NCBI GenBank assembly: GCA_964390805.1 | Contig: CAYMKL010000009.1 | Location: 1-64,000 of the forward strand | DNA from: CAYMKL01 sp964390805 | Lineage (GTDB): Bacteria > Chloroflexota > Anaerolineae > VGOG01 | Length of the DNA stretch: 64,000 nucleotides | Direction: 5' to 3' | Part shown: piece after piece, positions 34,152-41,688 of the stretch | How the letters are laid out: each line of letters begins with the position of its first letter | How positions within the stretch are numbered: the first letter of the stretch is position 1 | Notes under the pieces: generated by a model | The model's database searches: none | What the model was told of the DNA's origin: nothing | Seen by the model: only the letters and a program-made list of their open reading frames with translations | Position numbers and translations under genes: made by a program

Positions 34152-35492
34152 ATGACCTCAGAACAACATCTACCACAGATTATCACCGAACTGCCCGGAC
34201 CAAAGGCACGGGCGCTGCTCGAAACGGACAAGCGAGTCACCTCACCGTCATTGCCCCGTGCTTATCCGTTGGTGGCCAACCAGGCCCAGGGCTGCATGGT
34301 GACGGACGTGGATGGCAATCGCTTCCTCGACCTCGCCGCTGGCATCGCCGTTTGCTCCACTGGCCACTGCCACCCACGAGTGGTCCAGGCCATCCAAGAT
34401 CAGGCCGCTCGCCTCATTCACATCTGCGGATCCGATTTCTACTATCCCCCTTTCATCAACGCTGCGGCGAAACTGGCCGACATCGCCCCCGGGCCCGGGC
34501 CGTGGCAGGTCTTCTTGACCAACTCAGGGGCCGAGGCGGTGGAAGGGGCGCTGAAACTGGCCCGCTACGCCACTGGCCGACACCGCTTCATCGCCTTCCT
34601 GGGAGCCTTCCACGGCCGGACGCTGGGTACCATCTCGCTGACGGCTAGCAAGCCGAAATACCGCCGTCGCTTCGGGCCGCTGCTCCCCGGCGTGACGCAC
34701 GTCCCCTACGGCGATTGCTTCCACTGCCATTACAGCCTGCGTTACCCGGACTGCGGTCTGGCCTGTGTGGACTACATCGAACAGGAAATCTTCACTCGCA
34801 TCGCGCCCCCGGAGGATGTGGCAGCGGTCATTGTCGAGCCAGTGCAGGGCGAGGGGGGATATGTGGTGCCGCCGCCCGATTGGCTGCCAGCCCTGCGCGC
34901 TCTATGCGACCGCTACGGCATCCTGCTCATCGCCGACGAGGTGCAGAGCGGGATAGGCCGCACGGGCAAGATGTTCGCCATCGAGCACTTCGGCGTAGTG
35001 CCGGACATCATCACCACGGCCAAGGGGATCGCCTCCGGGATGCCGCTGGGGGCCTTTATCGCCAAGGCGGAGTTGATGACGTGGGAAAAGGGCGCTCACG
35101 GGAGCACCTTCGGTGGCAACCCTGTGACCTGTACAGCGGCCCTGGAGACCATCGCCCTGATAGAGGAAGAGCTGATGGAGAACGCTGCCCAGGTGGGGGG
35201 CTATCTGCTGGAACGTCTGGCGGCTGTTCAAACCGAACATCCAACTGTGGCCGACGTGCGCGGCCTGGGGCTGATGATTGGCGTGGAGTTCCAGACCGGC
35301 GAGCAAGCTACGGCTGTGGCGGAAGGCTGCTTCCGACGCGGGCTCATCGTGCTGGAGTGCGGCGACAAAGCGATTCGCCTCTCTCCGCCACTGGTGATCA
35401 GTCAGGAGGAGGCGGACGTGGCCCTGGGTATCCTGGAAGCCGTCATTGGAGAACGGTGTCCTGAGCTTGTCGAAGGGGTGGAGAATGTCTGA
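34152..35492 (+). CDS. Class III aminotransferase (GABA/acetylornithine type)
   Basis: 446 residues. PLP Lys K291 in TTAKGIASGMPLGAF; FLTNSGAEAVEGALKLAR and GILLIADEVQSGIGRTGK. It contains a Cys/His cluster (CFHCHYSLRYPDCGLAC) at about 192-208, seen in some thermophile GABA aminotransferases. The last ~13 residues (ERCPELVEGVENV) are encoded by the dispersed repeat GTCCTGAGCTTGTCGAAGG (35458-35477), which also brings the stop into overlap with the next start. Only 16 nt from the AOR gene. Confidence 0.85.
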   Translation: MTSEQHLPQIITELPGPKARALLETDKRVTSPSLPRAYPLVANQAQGCMVTDVDGNRFLDLAAGIAVCSTGHCHPRVVQAIQDQAARLIHICGSDFYYPPFINAAAKLADIAPGPGPWQVFLTNSGAEAVEGALKLARYATGRHRFIAFLGAFHGRTLGTISLTASKPKYRRRFGPLLPGVTHVPYGDCFHCHYSLRYPDCGLACVDYIEQEIFTRIAPPEDVAAVIVEPVQGEGGYVVPPPDWLPALRALCDRYGILLIADEVQSGIGRTGKMFAIEHFGVVPDIITTAKGIASGMPLGAFIAKAELMTWEKGAHGSTFGGNPVTCTAALETIALIEEELMENAAQVGGYLLERLAAVQTEHPTVADVRGLGLMIGVEFQTGEQATAVAEGCFRRGLIVLECGDKAIRLSPPLVISQEEADVALGILEAVIGERCPELVEGVENV

Positions 35493-36402
35493 CAAACTGA
35501 TGAGTATGCACGACGCCATCGCCGCCCACATTCACGATGGGGATACCGTGGCCATCGAGGGCTTCACTGCCTGCATCTGTTTCGCCGCCGCCCACGAGAT
35601 CATCCGCCAGGGCCGCCGCGATTTGACGCTGTGCCGCATGACGCCCGACCTGATCTACGACCAGATGATCGCCGCCGGGTGCGCCCGCAAAATGGTCTTC
35701 TCCTACCTGGGCAACCCCGGCGTTGGTTCCCTGCACTGTGTTCGTCGGGCGGTGGAGAAAGGCATCCCACAGGCCATCGAACTAGAAGAGTACTCCCACT
35801 TCGGGACGGTGGGGCGATACCTGGCGGGGGCATACCGGCTGCCCTTCTTCCCCCTGCGCTCCTACGCAGGGAGCGACCTGCCAAGAGTCAATCCCCGCAT
35901 CCGCTTCGTGGAAAGCCCCTACGGGGACAGCTCCATCGCCGTCGTTCCGCCCCTCAACCCCGACGTGGCCATCGTTCACGCCCAACGGGCCGACCGAGAG
36001 GGGAACACCCAACTGTGGGGGCTGCTGGGGGTGCAGAAGGAGGCCGCCTTCGCGGCTGGGCACGTCATCGTCGTGGTGGAGGAGATCGTGGACGAGGCAG
36101 TGATCCGCGCCGACCCAAATCGCACCATCATCCCGGGCCTGGTGGTGGACGCCGTGGTCCACGAGCCCTATGGCGCCCATCCCTCGTACGCGCAGGGGTA
36201 CTACGATCGGGACAACGAGTTCTACCTGCGGTGGGACGGGATCAGTCGAGACGAGGCGGCCACGCGGGCCTGGCTGGAGGAGTGGGTCTACGGCGTGCGG
36301 GACCGGGCGGAGTACGTGGACAAAATGGGTCCAGAGACCTGGGAGCGGCTGTTACCGGGAGAGGCGATGGCCAGCCCAGTGAACTACGGCAAGTATGGGT
36401 AG
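35485..36402 (+). CDS. CoA-transferase family I, subunit A (glutaconate-type)
   Basis: 305 residues from ATG 35485 (after GGGGTGGAG). The in-frame start at 35446 would translate the dispersed repeat. Signature HDGDTVAIEGFTACICFAAA at the N-terminus, DLPRVNPRIRF, VHAQRADREGN. Forms the glycine-rich alpha subunit of a GctAB-like enzyme with the gene at 36510. Overlaps the aminotransferase stop by 8 nt. Confidence 0.85.
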   Translation: MSDKLMSMHDAIAAHIHDGDTVAIEGFTACICFAAAHEIIRQGRRDLTLCRMTPDLIYDQMIAAGCARKMVFSYLGNPGVGSLHCVRRAVEKGIPQAIELEEYSHFGTVGRYLAGAYRLPFFPLRSYAGSDLPRVNPRIRFVESPYGDSSIAVVPPLNPDVAIVHAQRADREGNTQLWGLLGVQKEAAFAAGHVIVVVEEIVDEAVIRADPNRTIIPGLVVDAVVHEPYGAHPSYAQGYYDRDNEFYLRWDGISRDEAATRAWLEEWVYGVRDRAEYVDKMGPETWERLLPGEAMASPVNYGKYG

Positions 36403-36419
36403 GCTGGTACATTGGTAGA

Positions 36420-36487
36420 GTCGTAAATTCGTGAATTCGTAGGCCAGTTAACGAATCTACGAATTTACGGATTTACGAATTCACGAG
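36420..36487. repeat. Inverted and iterated AT-rich repeat
   Basis: Repeats of CGTAAATTCGTGAATTCGTAG are followed by their near complement CTACGAATTTACGG, separating the two CoA-transferase subunit genes. No promoter recognised. Confidence 0.6.
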
Positions 36488-36509
36488 TTTCCCAATAAGG
36501 GAGAAGAAT

Positions 36510-37289
36510 ATGACCCATTACACACCTTCTGAAATGATGATCGTGACCGCGGCGCGGGCGTTGGCGGGGGTTCGTACCGTTTTCGTCGGCGTGGGGCTGC
36601 CCAATAGCGCCTGCAACCTGGCGCGGCGAACGGTGGCACCGGAGCTGGAGTTGATCTACGAGAGCGGCGTCTATGGCGCCCAGCCAGCCCGGCTGCCTCT
36701 CTCCATCGGCGACCCCACCCTCATCAGCGGGGCGACCTCGGTCTGCTCGATGGCCGATCTTTTTGGGCTGTACCTGCAAGGGGGGCGGGTGGAGGTAGCC
36801 TTCCTGGGCGGGGCGCAGATTGACCGCTTCGGCAACCTGAACACCACCGTTATCGGCGATTGGGCGCGCCCCAAAGTGCGCTTGCCGGGCAGCGGGGGCG
36901 CGTGTGAGATCGCCATCAACGCCCAGCGAATATTCATCATCATGCGTCTCAAGCGGCGGGCCTTCGTCGAGCAATTGCACTTCCTCACCAGCCCCGGCCA
37001 CCTGGGGGGGAGCGGGGAGCGAGCAGCGCTAGGGCTGCCAGGAAGCGGCCCTCAATTGGTGGTCACCGACCGCTGCATCTTCCGCTTCGACGAGGAGATG
37101 GCTGACGCGGCTGGCGCGAACGAGATGGTACTGGAGAGCCTGCATCCAGGGGTGGAACTGGCCGAGGTGCGGGAGGAAGTGGGTTGGGAACTGAAGGTGG
37201 CTCCAGATCTCTCGGAGACGGAGCCGCCAACGGAGGAGGAACTCCGCCTGCTGCGGGAGGAGTTGGATCCCCAGGGGTTGTATCGCTGA
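36510..37289 (+). CDS. CoA-transferase family I, subunit B (glutaconate-type)
   Basis: 259 residues. The putative catalytic Glu that forms the CoA thioester is E51 in LIYESGVYG, close to Glu54 of glutaconate CoA-transferase. Later family blocks: GGAQIDRFGNLNTTVIGDW, GSGGACEIAINAQRIFI. With the A subunit it would load CoA on the acid made by transamination and AOR oxidation. The dicarboxylate substrate is inferred from family only. Confidence 0.85.
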   Translation: MTHYTPSEMMIVTAARALAGVRTVFVGVGLPNSACNLARRTVAPELELIYESGVYGAQPARLPLSIGDPTLISGATSVCSMADLFGLYLQGGRVEVAFLGGAQIDRFGNLNTTVIGDWARPKVRLPGSGGACEIAINAQRIFIIMRLKRRAFVEQLHFLTSPGHLGGSGERAALGLPGSGPQLVVTDRCIFRFDEEMADAAGANEMVLESLHPGVELAEVREEVGWELKVAPDLSETEPPTEEELRLLREELDPQGLYR

Positions 37290-37351
37290 CAATGTAGAGA
37301 AATCCGTAAATCCTGCACATCCGCGTTCTAAACTGAGGAGGTAAATACGCA

Positions 37352-38377
37352 ATGCAAAACATTCTAATCACCGGCGGGGCCGGCTTCATCGGCTCTAACT
37401 TTGCGCGGCACATTCTCAGCAAGCATCCCAATTATGAGGTCGTGGTCTACGACAAGCTGACCTACGCGGGGAATCTCGATAATCTGCGGGACGTAGCCGA
37501 TGACCCGCGCTACACCTTTGTGCGAGGCGACATCTGCGACGCGGAGAGCGTGGACGAGGTGATGCACCGACACAAGATTGATGCCGTAGTCAACTTCGCT
37601 GCGGAAACACATGTGGACCGCTCGCTGATGGAAGCAGGAAGCTTCATCCAGACCGATGTCTTTGGTACCTACGTTCTCCTTGAAGCCGCCAAGAAGTACC
37701 AGGTCGAGCGCTACCACCAAGTCTCGACGGATGAGGTTTACGGTCAAATACTGGAAGGCTCTTCGCTGGAGACCGACGCCCTGCTGACGCGCAGCCCATA
37801 CGCGGCGAGCAAGGCCGGGGGCGACTTGATGTGCCACGCCTACTTCGTCAGCTTCGGCGTGCCGGCCACTATCACCCGAGGTTCCAACAACATCGGCCCC
37901 TACCAGTATCCTGAGAAAGTGGTCCCCCTCTTCATCACCAATGCCATTGAGGACGTTCCCCTTCCCCTCTACGGCGACGGCCTTCAGATGCGCGACTACC
38001 AATACGTGGTAGACCATTGCGAGGGAATAGACGTAGTGCTGCACAGGGGCCAACCGGGCGAGATCTATAACCTGGGCACCGAGGTGGAGACTTTTAACAT
38101 TGACATGGCCAAAATGGTCCTCAAGCTGCTGGGCAAGCCAGAAAGCCTCATCCAGCACATCACAGACAGGCCAGGCCACGACCGCCGCTACTCCCTCAAC
38201 TGCGACAAGATCAAAGCCCTGGGCTGGCGAAGCTGCCACACCTTCGAACAGGCGCTGGAGAAAACGGTGCAATGGTACGTGGAGAACGAGTGGTGGTGGC
38301 GCAAGATCAAGAGCGGCGAATACATGGAGTATTATCGCCGACAGTATGAGGGGCGGGAGATAGAGCCTCTATTCTGA
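37352..38377 (+). CDS. rmlB: dTDP-glucose 4,6-dehydratase
   Basis: Converts dTDP-glucose, the RmlA product, to dTDP-4-keto-6-deoxyglucose. 341 residues. NAD-binding GGAGFIGSNF at 8-17, catalytic T126-D127-E128 in VSTDEVYG, Y150/K154 in the YxxxK pair (PYAASKAGGD). N-I-GPYQYPEKVVP follows as in other RmlB. GAGGAGGT precedes ATG 37352. No rmlC or rmlD is next to it. Confidence 0.92.
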   Translation: MQNILITGGAGFIGSNFARHILSKHPNYEVVVYDKLTYAGNLDNLRDVADDPRYTFVRGDICDAESVDEVMHRHKIDAVVNFAAETHVDRSLMEAGSFIQTDVFGTYVLLEAAKKYQVERYHQVSTDEVYGQILEGSSLETDALLTRSPYAASKAGGDLMCHAYFVSFGVPATITRGSNNIGPYQYPEKVVPLFITNAIEDVPLPLYGDGLQMRDYQYVVDHCEGIDVVLHRGQPGEIYNLGTEVETFNIDMAKMVLKLLGKPESLIQHITDRPGHDRRYSLNCDKIKALGWRSCHTFEQALEKTVQWYVENEWWWRKIKSGEYMEYYRRQYEGREIEPLF

Positions 38378-38418
38378 GAACGATGGTCCAGACAGACTGA
38401 ATCTTGACCAATTGCCTC

Positions 38419-38447
38419 TTGACACAGGCAAGGACGCGTGGTACAAT
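38419..38447 (+). promoter_or_regulatory. Strong sigma-70-type promoter of the DGR operon
   Basis: -35 TTGACA (38419-38424), 17-nt spacer, -10 TACAAT (38442-38447). Transcript start is expected near 38454. It drives the structured leader and the DGR target gene. Confidence 0.85.
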
Positions 38448-38485
38448 ATAGGGAGTGAGAGTCTCTTTTCAACTGTATAGGTTTT

Positions 38486-38596
38486 GACAAAGGCAGTCCG
38501 TCGAAAGGTGGGGACGCGTGTTGAAGGCAAACAGCGGATGACAAGCAATTGAAAGCTGTTGGCCATCAACCATCAAGTAGGATGGCCGGGCTGCCA
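38486..38596 (+). ncRNA. Riboswitch-like leader, resembles c-di-GMP-I (GEMM) aptamer
   Basis: GACAAAGGCAGTCC, a GAAA-capped hairpin (CCGTC-GAAA-GGTGG), GGGACGC, then GGCCATC...GATGGCC closing a 7-bp stem and CGGGCTGCC at the 3' end, which pairs with GGCAGTCC. The order AAGGCA, GAAA hairpin, GGGACGC, GCCGGG-TGCC is the GEMM-I layout. An extra ~45-nt insertion with an ACAGC/GCTGT stem lies between the halves, so class membership is not certain. Confidence 0.5.
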
Positions 38597-38612
38597 AAAA
38601 CAGGTTTTGAGA

Positions 38613-38655
38613 AGCGTGCTGTTCGGAAGCAGGTCGGCCGACGGCACGCTTTTTT
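38613..38655 (+). terminator. Intrinsic terminator, probable expression platform
   Basis: Stem of 10-11 pairs (AGCGTGCTGTT with GACGGCACGCT, wobbles included) followed by six T at 38650-38655, about 17 nt after the aptamer-like element. It would stop transcription before the DGR target gene unless ligand or antitermination prevents it. Confidence 0.8.
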
Positions 38656-38671
38656 GTTCGGTGGTAACTGC

Positions 38672-38770
38672 TCAGGTGCAACGCACTTCTGCCGCAGAAT
38701 CAAGCTGATTCTAAGCATAATCCGTACAGGCAAGACGCTGAAACCGCGACAAAAAGTGCGTTGCACCTGA
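38672..38770. repeat. 99-bp palindromic element, copy 1
   Basis: Perfect 17-bp terminal inverted repeats (38672-38688 and 38754-38770; arm TCAGGTGCAACGCACTT). The interior holds an AGAATCA/TGATTCT hairpin. Same size class as the elements at 40092, 40615, 42259 and 50237. The remaining 38771-38925 holds short AATTCACAATT-type iterations and the target-gene ribosome binding site. Confidence 0.8.
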
Positions 38771-38925
38771 TGGCCGAGTTGTTACGTTCGGTGAGATGAG
38801 ACCTCAAAGAGATAGGGGCCTAAAGAAAGGAGGAGGAGAATGGCATAATTCACAGCGGTCGTTACAGCCGCGATTCACAATTCGCAATTCACAATCACAT
38901 CACACAAATCAGAAGGAGGTTCAAA

Positions 38926-39699
38926 ATGCACAGCAAGCACATACTAATCGGACTGGTCGGAATTGTAGTGGGGGTGTTGCTCGCATCGGTGGTAGTGGTG
39001 CTGGCCGGGACGAACTTCGACGCCCCCAGCGGGCCCACGGATTCCGCCTCGCAGATGTACACCCTGGCGCAGATCTACGACCGTGCCAACGATGGCACCG
39101 CGGCCACCAAGATGACAACCTTCGATGAACCAGACAGCGGACCGGCGGCTACGATGAACGACCTGAATGCCCTCTACACCCTGGTAAGCGAGCGCTCCCG
39201 GCCAGCCAAGACGGGGCAGACCGCGCCGTATGCTACGGGAGATGACGGCGATCTGGAGAAAGGTGTCGCCTGGCCCAGCCAGCGCTTCACGGACAATGGC
39301 AACGGCACGGTGACCGACAACCTGACGGGGCTGATCTGGCTGAAAAATGCCAATTGCTTTGGAGCGGAAAAATGGCAAGATGGCGCGACCTATCCGGCCT
39401 TAGAAGCAGCGAATACTCTGAATAGTGGCGAGTGCGGCCTTTCCGATGGTTCCAGTGAAGACGACTGGCGGCTGCCGAACGTGCGAGAGCTGTTCAGCCT
39501 GACAGATCACTCACAGTTGAGTCCTGCACTGCCGAGTGGTCATCCTTTTGACAACGTCCAGTCGGACTACTACTGGTCGAGTACTACCTACGCGGCCAGT
39601 ACGACCTTCGCCTGGCTCGTGCTCCTGTACAGTGGCATCGTGCCCTACGTCAATAAGACTCGCACCTTCTACGTATGGCCTGTCCGTGGCGGACAATGA
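38926..39699 (+). CDS. DGR target protein: membrane-anchored DUF1566 (C-type-lectin-fold) variable protein
   Basis: 257 residues. An N-terminal signal or anchor helix (GLVGIVVGVLLASVVVVLAG) puts the rest outside the membrane. DUF1566 features run from about residue 120: RFTDNGNGTVTDNLTGLIWL, DDWRLPNVRELFSL, LPSGHPFDN, YYWSSTTYA and the terminal YVWPVRGGQ. The last 45 codons are the variable repeat, whose diversified residues (D, Y, A, S, F, L, L, Y, S, I, P, Y, V, R, F) correspond to Asn/Asp codons in the template. A ligand- or surface-binding display protein is likely. AGAAGGAGG precedes ATG 38926. First gene after the riboswitch-like leader. Confidence 0.92.
   Translation: MHSKHILIGLVGIVVGVLLASVVVVLAGTNFDAPSGPTDSASQMYTLAQIYDRANDGTAATKMTTFDEPDSGPAATMNDLNALYTLVSERSRPAKTGQTAPYATGDDGDLEKGVAWPSQRFTDNGNGTVTDNLTGLIWLKNANCFGAEKWQDGATYPALEAANTLNSGECGLSDGSSEDDWRLPNVRELFSLTDHSQLSPALPSGHPFDNVQSDYYWSSTTYAASTTFAWLVLLYSGIVPYVNKTRTFYVWPVRGGQ
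39555..39699 (+). other. DGR variable repeat (VR)
   Basis: 145 nt, gap-free match to the template repeat at 41345-41489 (constant offset 1790). In the core 39565-39669 there are 21 differences, all at template adenines, in 15 codons. A 24-nt identical block (39670-39693, ends in CCGTGGCGGA) is the candidate initiation-of-mutagenic-homing site. The single non-adenine change (C at 39694, G in TR) lies just after it. Confidence 0.95.
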
Positions 39700-39721
39700 G
39701 AGTCTTTGATGCTTTGACTCT
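39699..39721 (+). repeat. Small hairpin just after the VR
   Basis: AGAGTC (39699-39704) pairs with GACTCT (39716-39721) across an 11-nt loop. Several DGRs need a hairpin or cruciform directly 3' of the VR. Absent after the TR copy. A 6-bp stem is weak evidence. Confidence 0.4.
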
Positions 39722-39778
39722 TTGGACGCTTTGACGCGCGGCGGTGGAAAGGACACTTTACATAATAAAGGAGTGGCG

Positions 39779-40111
39779 ATGGTCTTCTCTCAGAAACTGG
39801 TGAAGCGCTACAAAGAACTCAAGGAGGCCGTTCCGGATTGTCTCCTGCTGATGCAGGTGGGGGCCTTTATGCAGGTCATGGATGAGGATGCTCGCGCTGT
39901 GTCGGAGGTGACCGGTTTGAAACTGCGAATGGCTGGGGACGTGGACGACCCCGTAGTGTTGGGCGGTTTTCCAAAGTCCGGGCTGGATGCCTACGTGGGG
40001 AGGCTGGTGCGCGCAGGGCACTCCGTGGCCATCGCCTTGCAGGATGAGCAGAAGGAGCGCCACATCCAGGAAGTGGTCAGGTTGGCGGAGAAGACCTCCG
40101 AGGTTTTGTGA
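39779..40111 (+). CDS. MutS-domain-I-like DGR accessory protein
   Basis: 110 residues from ATG 39779 (AAGGAG 6 nt upstream). It resembles only the N-terminal mismatch-recognition domain of MutS: VKRYKELKEAVPDCLLLMQV, GAF, DEDARAVSEVTGLKLRMAG, VLGGFPKSGLDAYVGRLVRA, GHSVAIALQDE. The mismatch-reading Phe-x-Glu position reads FMQ, so the Glu is missing. No ATPase or lever domains. MutS-like small proteins have been noted beside some DGRs. It probably binds TR RNA/cDNA:DNA mismatched duplex or contacts the RT. Its last codons are supplied by a palindromic element. Confidence 0.75.
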   Translation: MVFSQKLVKRYKELKEAVPDCLLLMQVGAFMQVMDEDARAVSEVTGLKLRMAGDVDDPVVLGGFPKSGLDAYVGRLVRAGHSVAIALQDEQKERHIQEVVRLAEKTSEVL

Positions 40112-40190
40112 ACTGACCTCGTTTGTGTAAAGGTCTTGTGCTGAGCAACCGATTTTCGCTTGAAAACAGGTCCGCAAACCTCGGAGGTCT
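40092..40190. repeat. 99-bp palindromic element, copy 2
   Basis: Perfect 15-bp terminal inverted repeats (40092-40106, 40176-40190; arm AGACCTCCGAGGTTT, itself nearly palindromic). The left arm contains the last codons before the MutS-like stop. The right arm provides the GGAGG Shine-Dalgarno of avd. Confidence 0.85.
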
Positions 40191-40192
40191 GA

Positions 40193-40636
40193 ATGGCTCG
40201 CTATGAACATCTACCCATCTTCCGTGAGGCTTACGATCTGACAGTGCACATCGAGAAGATCGTGCGAAACTTCAGCCGCTATCACAAGTACACCCTGGGC
40301 ACGGATCTGCGCAACAAGAGCCGCGGGATACTGGAGAAGATCATCGAAGCCAATAATGCCAGAGACGATAGAACCGCCCATCTGCTGGAGCTGCGCCAGG
40401 AGTTGGAGAGCTTCAAAGTGCTGGCCCGGCTGTGCCACGAATCGGGGGGCTTTGCCAGCACGCGCAGCTACCTGCACGTGGCGGAGCGGATCACCAACAT
40501 CGCCAGACAGAACGAGGGCTGGCTCAAAAAGACACAGGCTCAAAGCCGTCAACGTCCAAAGCAAGAGAGAGATACGGGGAGCGAACCGCAGCAGGCTCAG
40601 CTTAGGTTGGGGGAAACCCTTGCGAAGGTTAGGTGA
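40193..40636 (+). CDS. avd: DGR accessory variability determinant (bAvd, four-helix bundle)
   Basis: 147-residue four-helix-bundle protein that forms a pentameric barrel, binds the RT and nucleic acid and is needed for mutagenic retrohoming. Typical features: LPIFREAYDLTVHIEKIVRN, the basic helix YTLGTDLRNKSRGILEKIIE, LLELRQELESFKVLARLC and LHVAERITNIARQNEGWLKK. The last ~30 residues are polar and beyond the usual end. The final GETLAKVR is encoded by a palindromic element. Confidence 0.9.
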   Translation: MARYEHLPIFREAYDLTVHIEKIVRNFSRYHKYTLGTDLRNKSRGILEKIIEANNARDDRTAHLLELRQELESFKVLARLCHESGGFASTRSYLHVAERITNIARQNEGWLKKTQAQSRQRPKQERDTGSEPQQAQLRLGETLAKVR

Positions 40637-40714
40637 TAGCCCTGTGGACAAAAGCGCCTTCGATGAGCAGCAAGTATCCCGTTGAGGAGAGCTCTTGTAA
40701 CCTTCGCAAGGGTT
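40615..40714. repeat. 100-bp palindromic element, copy 3
   Basis: Perfect 17-bp terminal inverted repeats (40615-40631, 40698-40714; arm AACCCTTGCGAAGGTTA). It spans the avd stop codon. Confidence 0.85.
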
Positions 40715-41344
40715 GCAGGAAGGGGCGGTGAGGCATGGCCAGAACTGGGAGGGTGGCGACTGTGTCGCATAGCTCTTCCGGGCGCGCCCGTTACATCATT
40801 GTGCGTCCGTCCCGCCTGCCCCGCACTCTGGAAGCGGATATGTAGCGGATTAGCGAATAAACACCGCAATTCGCAAGCTCATCCGCTAATCCGTTAACCA
40901 TCCGCTGACCAGTGGGGCAGGCATGATCATACAGGCTGTCGTACCCCTCGTTGGGGATCGGCCGCCGGTGGTCCCGCTAGGCCAACAGCCCCCACCTCCG
41001 GCCCCCATATGCGTCAACTTAAGGCCAGCGACCGTCGGTCGAGTAGTCCGCAGCGTAGCGGAGGACGTATCGAGACCACGGGAGCGGGTCTCGCAAAGTC
41101 GCTTCACTTCGACAGGCTCAGTACAAGGGCTTCGATACGGGCCTTCCACTGTGTTCCAGGCCCTACCCTTCGACAAGCTCAGGACGACGCTCAGCCGGCG
41201 CTTCTGCCCAACTTCAGCGTTAGCTTGACGCACATGGACGCCTTCCCCCCCAGGGTTGGGGGGGACTGAGGGGGGCGCTTCCCCCCCAGGGTTGGGGGGG
41301 ACTGAGGGGGGGTGTCTAGCGGGAAAAGTGGACGGATCTTTCGG
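40715..41344. other. Non-coding avd-TR spacer filled with dispersed repeats
   Basis: No convincing gene. It holds an AGCGGATTAGCG/CGCTAATCCG pair near 40850-40910, two copies of the TTCGACAGGCTCAG/TTCGACAAGCTCAGGAC repeat (41106-41120, 41166-41187), a CGTATCGAG element, and at 41242-41314 two tandem ~36-bp C-run/G-run units immediately left of the TR. Part of this may be in the TR RNA. Confidence 0.6.
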
Positions 41345-41489
41345 CGTCCAGTCGAACAACTACTGGTCGAGTACTACCTACGCGGACAATACGACCAACG
41401 CCTGGAACGTGAACCTGAACAATGGCAACGTGAACAACGACAATAAGACTAACACCAACTACGTATGGCCTGTCCGTGGCGGAGAATGA
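41345..41489 (+). ncRNA. DGR template repeat (TR)
   Basis: Invariant template for the VR of the 38926 gene, placed between avd and the RT as in many DGRs. Its core is built from AAC codons: 41 adenines lie in the 105-nt core 41355-41459, so most mutable codons are Asn (AAC), where A-to-N changes reach many residues but never a stop. It ends with the 24-nt block shared with the VR (41460-41483). The frame through it (77 codons) is a by-product, not a gene. Confidence 0.93.
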
Positions 41490-41688
41490 TGGCCTTGCCG
41501 CCCCTTGTCCACAACGGACTACCTCGGATAAAAGAAATTCACGATAATCAGGTCACTTGGAGATCAAAAGGGAACGTTTTGTCTCGACTTGCGGCTGAAC
41601 ATCGTGTATTTCCACCATCCGTGGTAGTCTTTCCGCCACCATCGAAATGCCCTTAGCGTGAAGTCGTTACTACGAGCAGGAAAGAGAC

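Noticed and set aside
36420..36487. CRISPR-like direct repeats
   Set aside because: The units are short, contiguous and without unique spacers. The same holds for the iterations at 4717, 38870 and 50356.
41256..41489. 77-codon frame across the template repeat
   Set aside because: It has no proper N-terminus and starts in tandem repeats. It resembles protein only because the TR is homologous to the target gene end.
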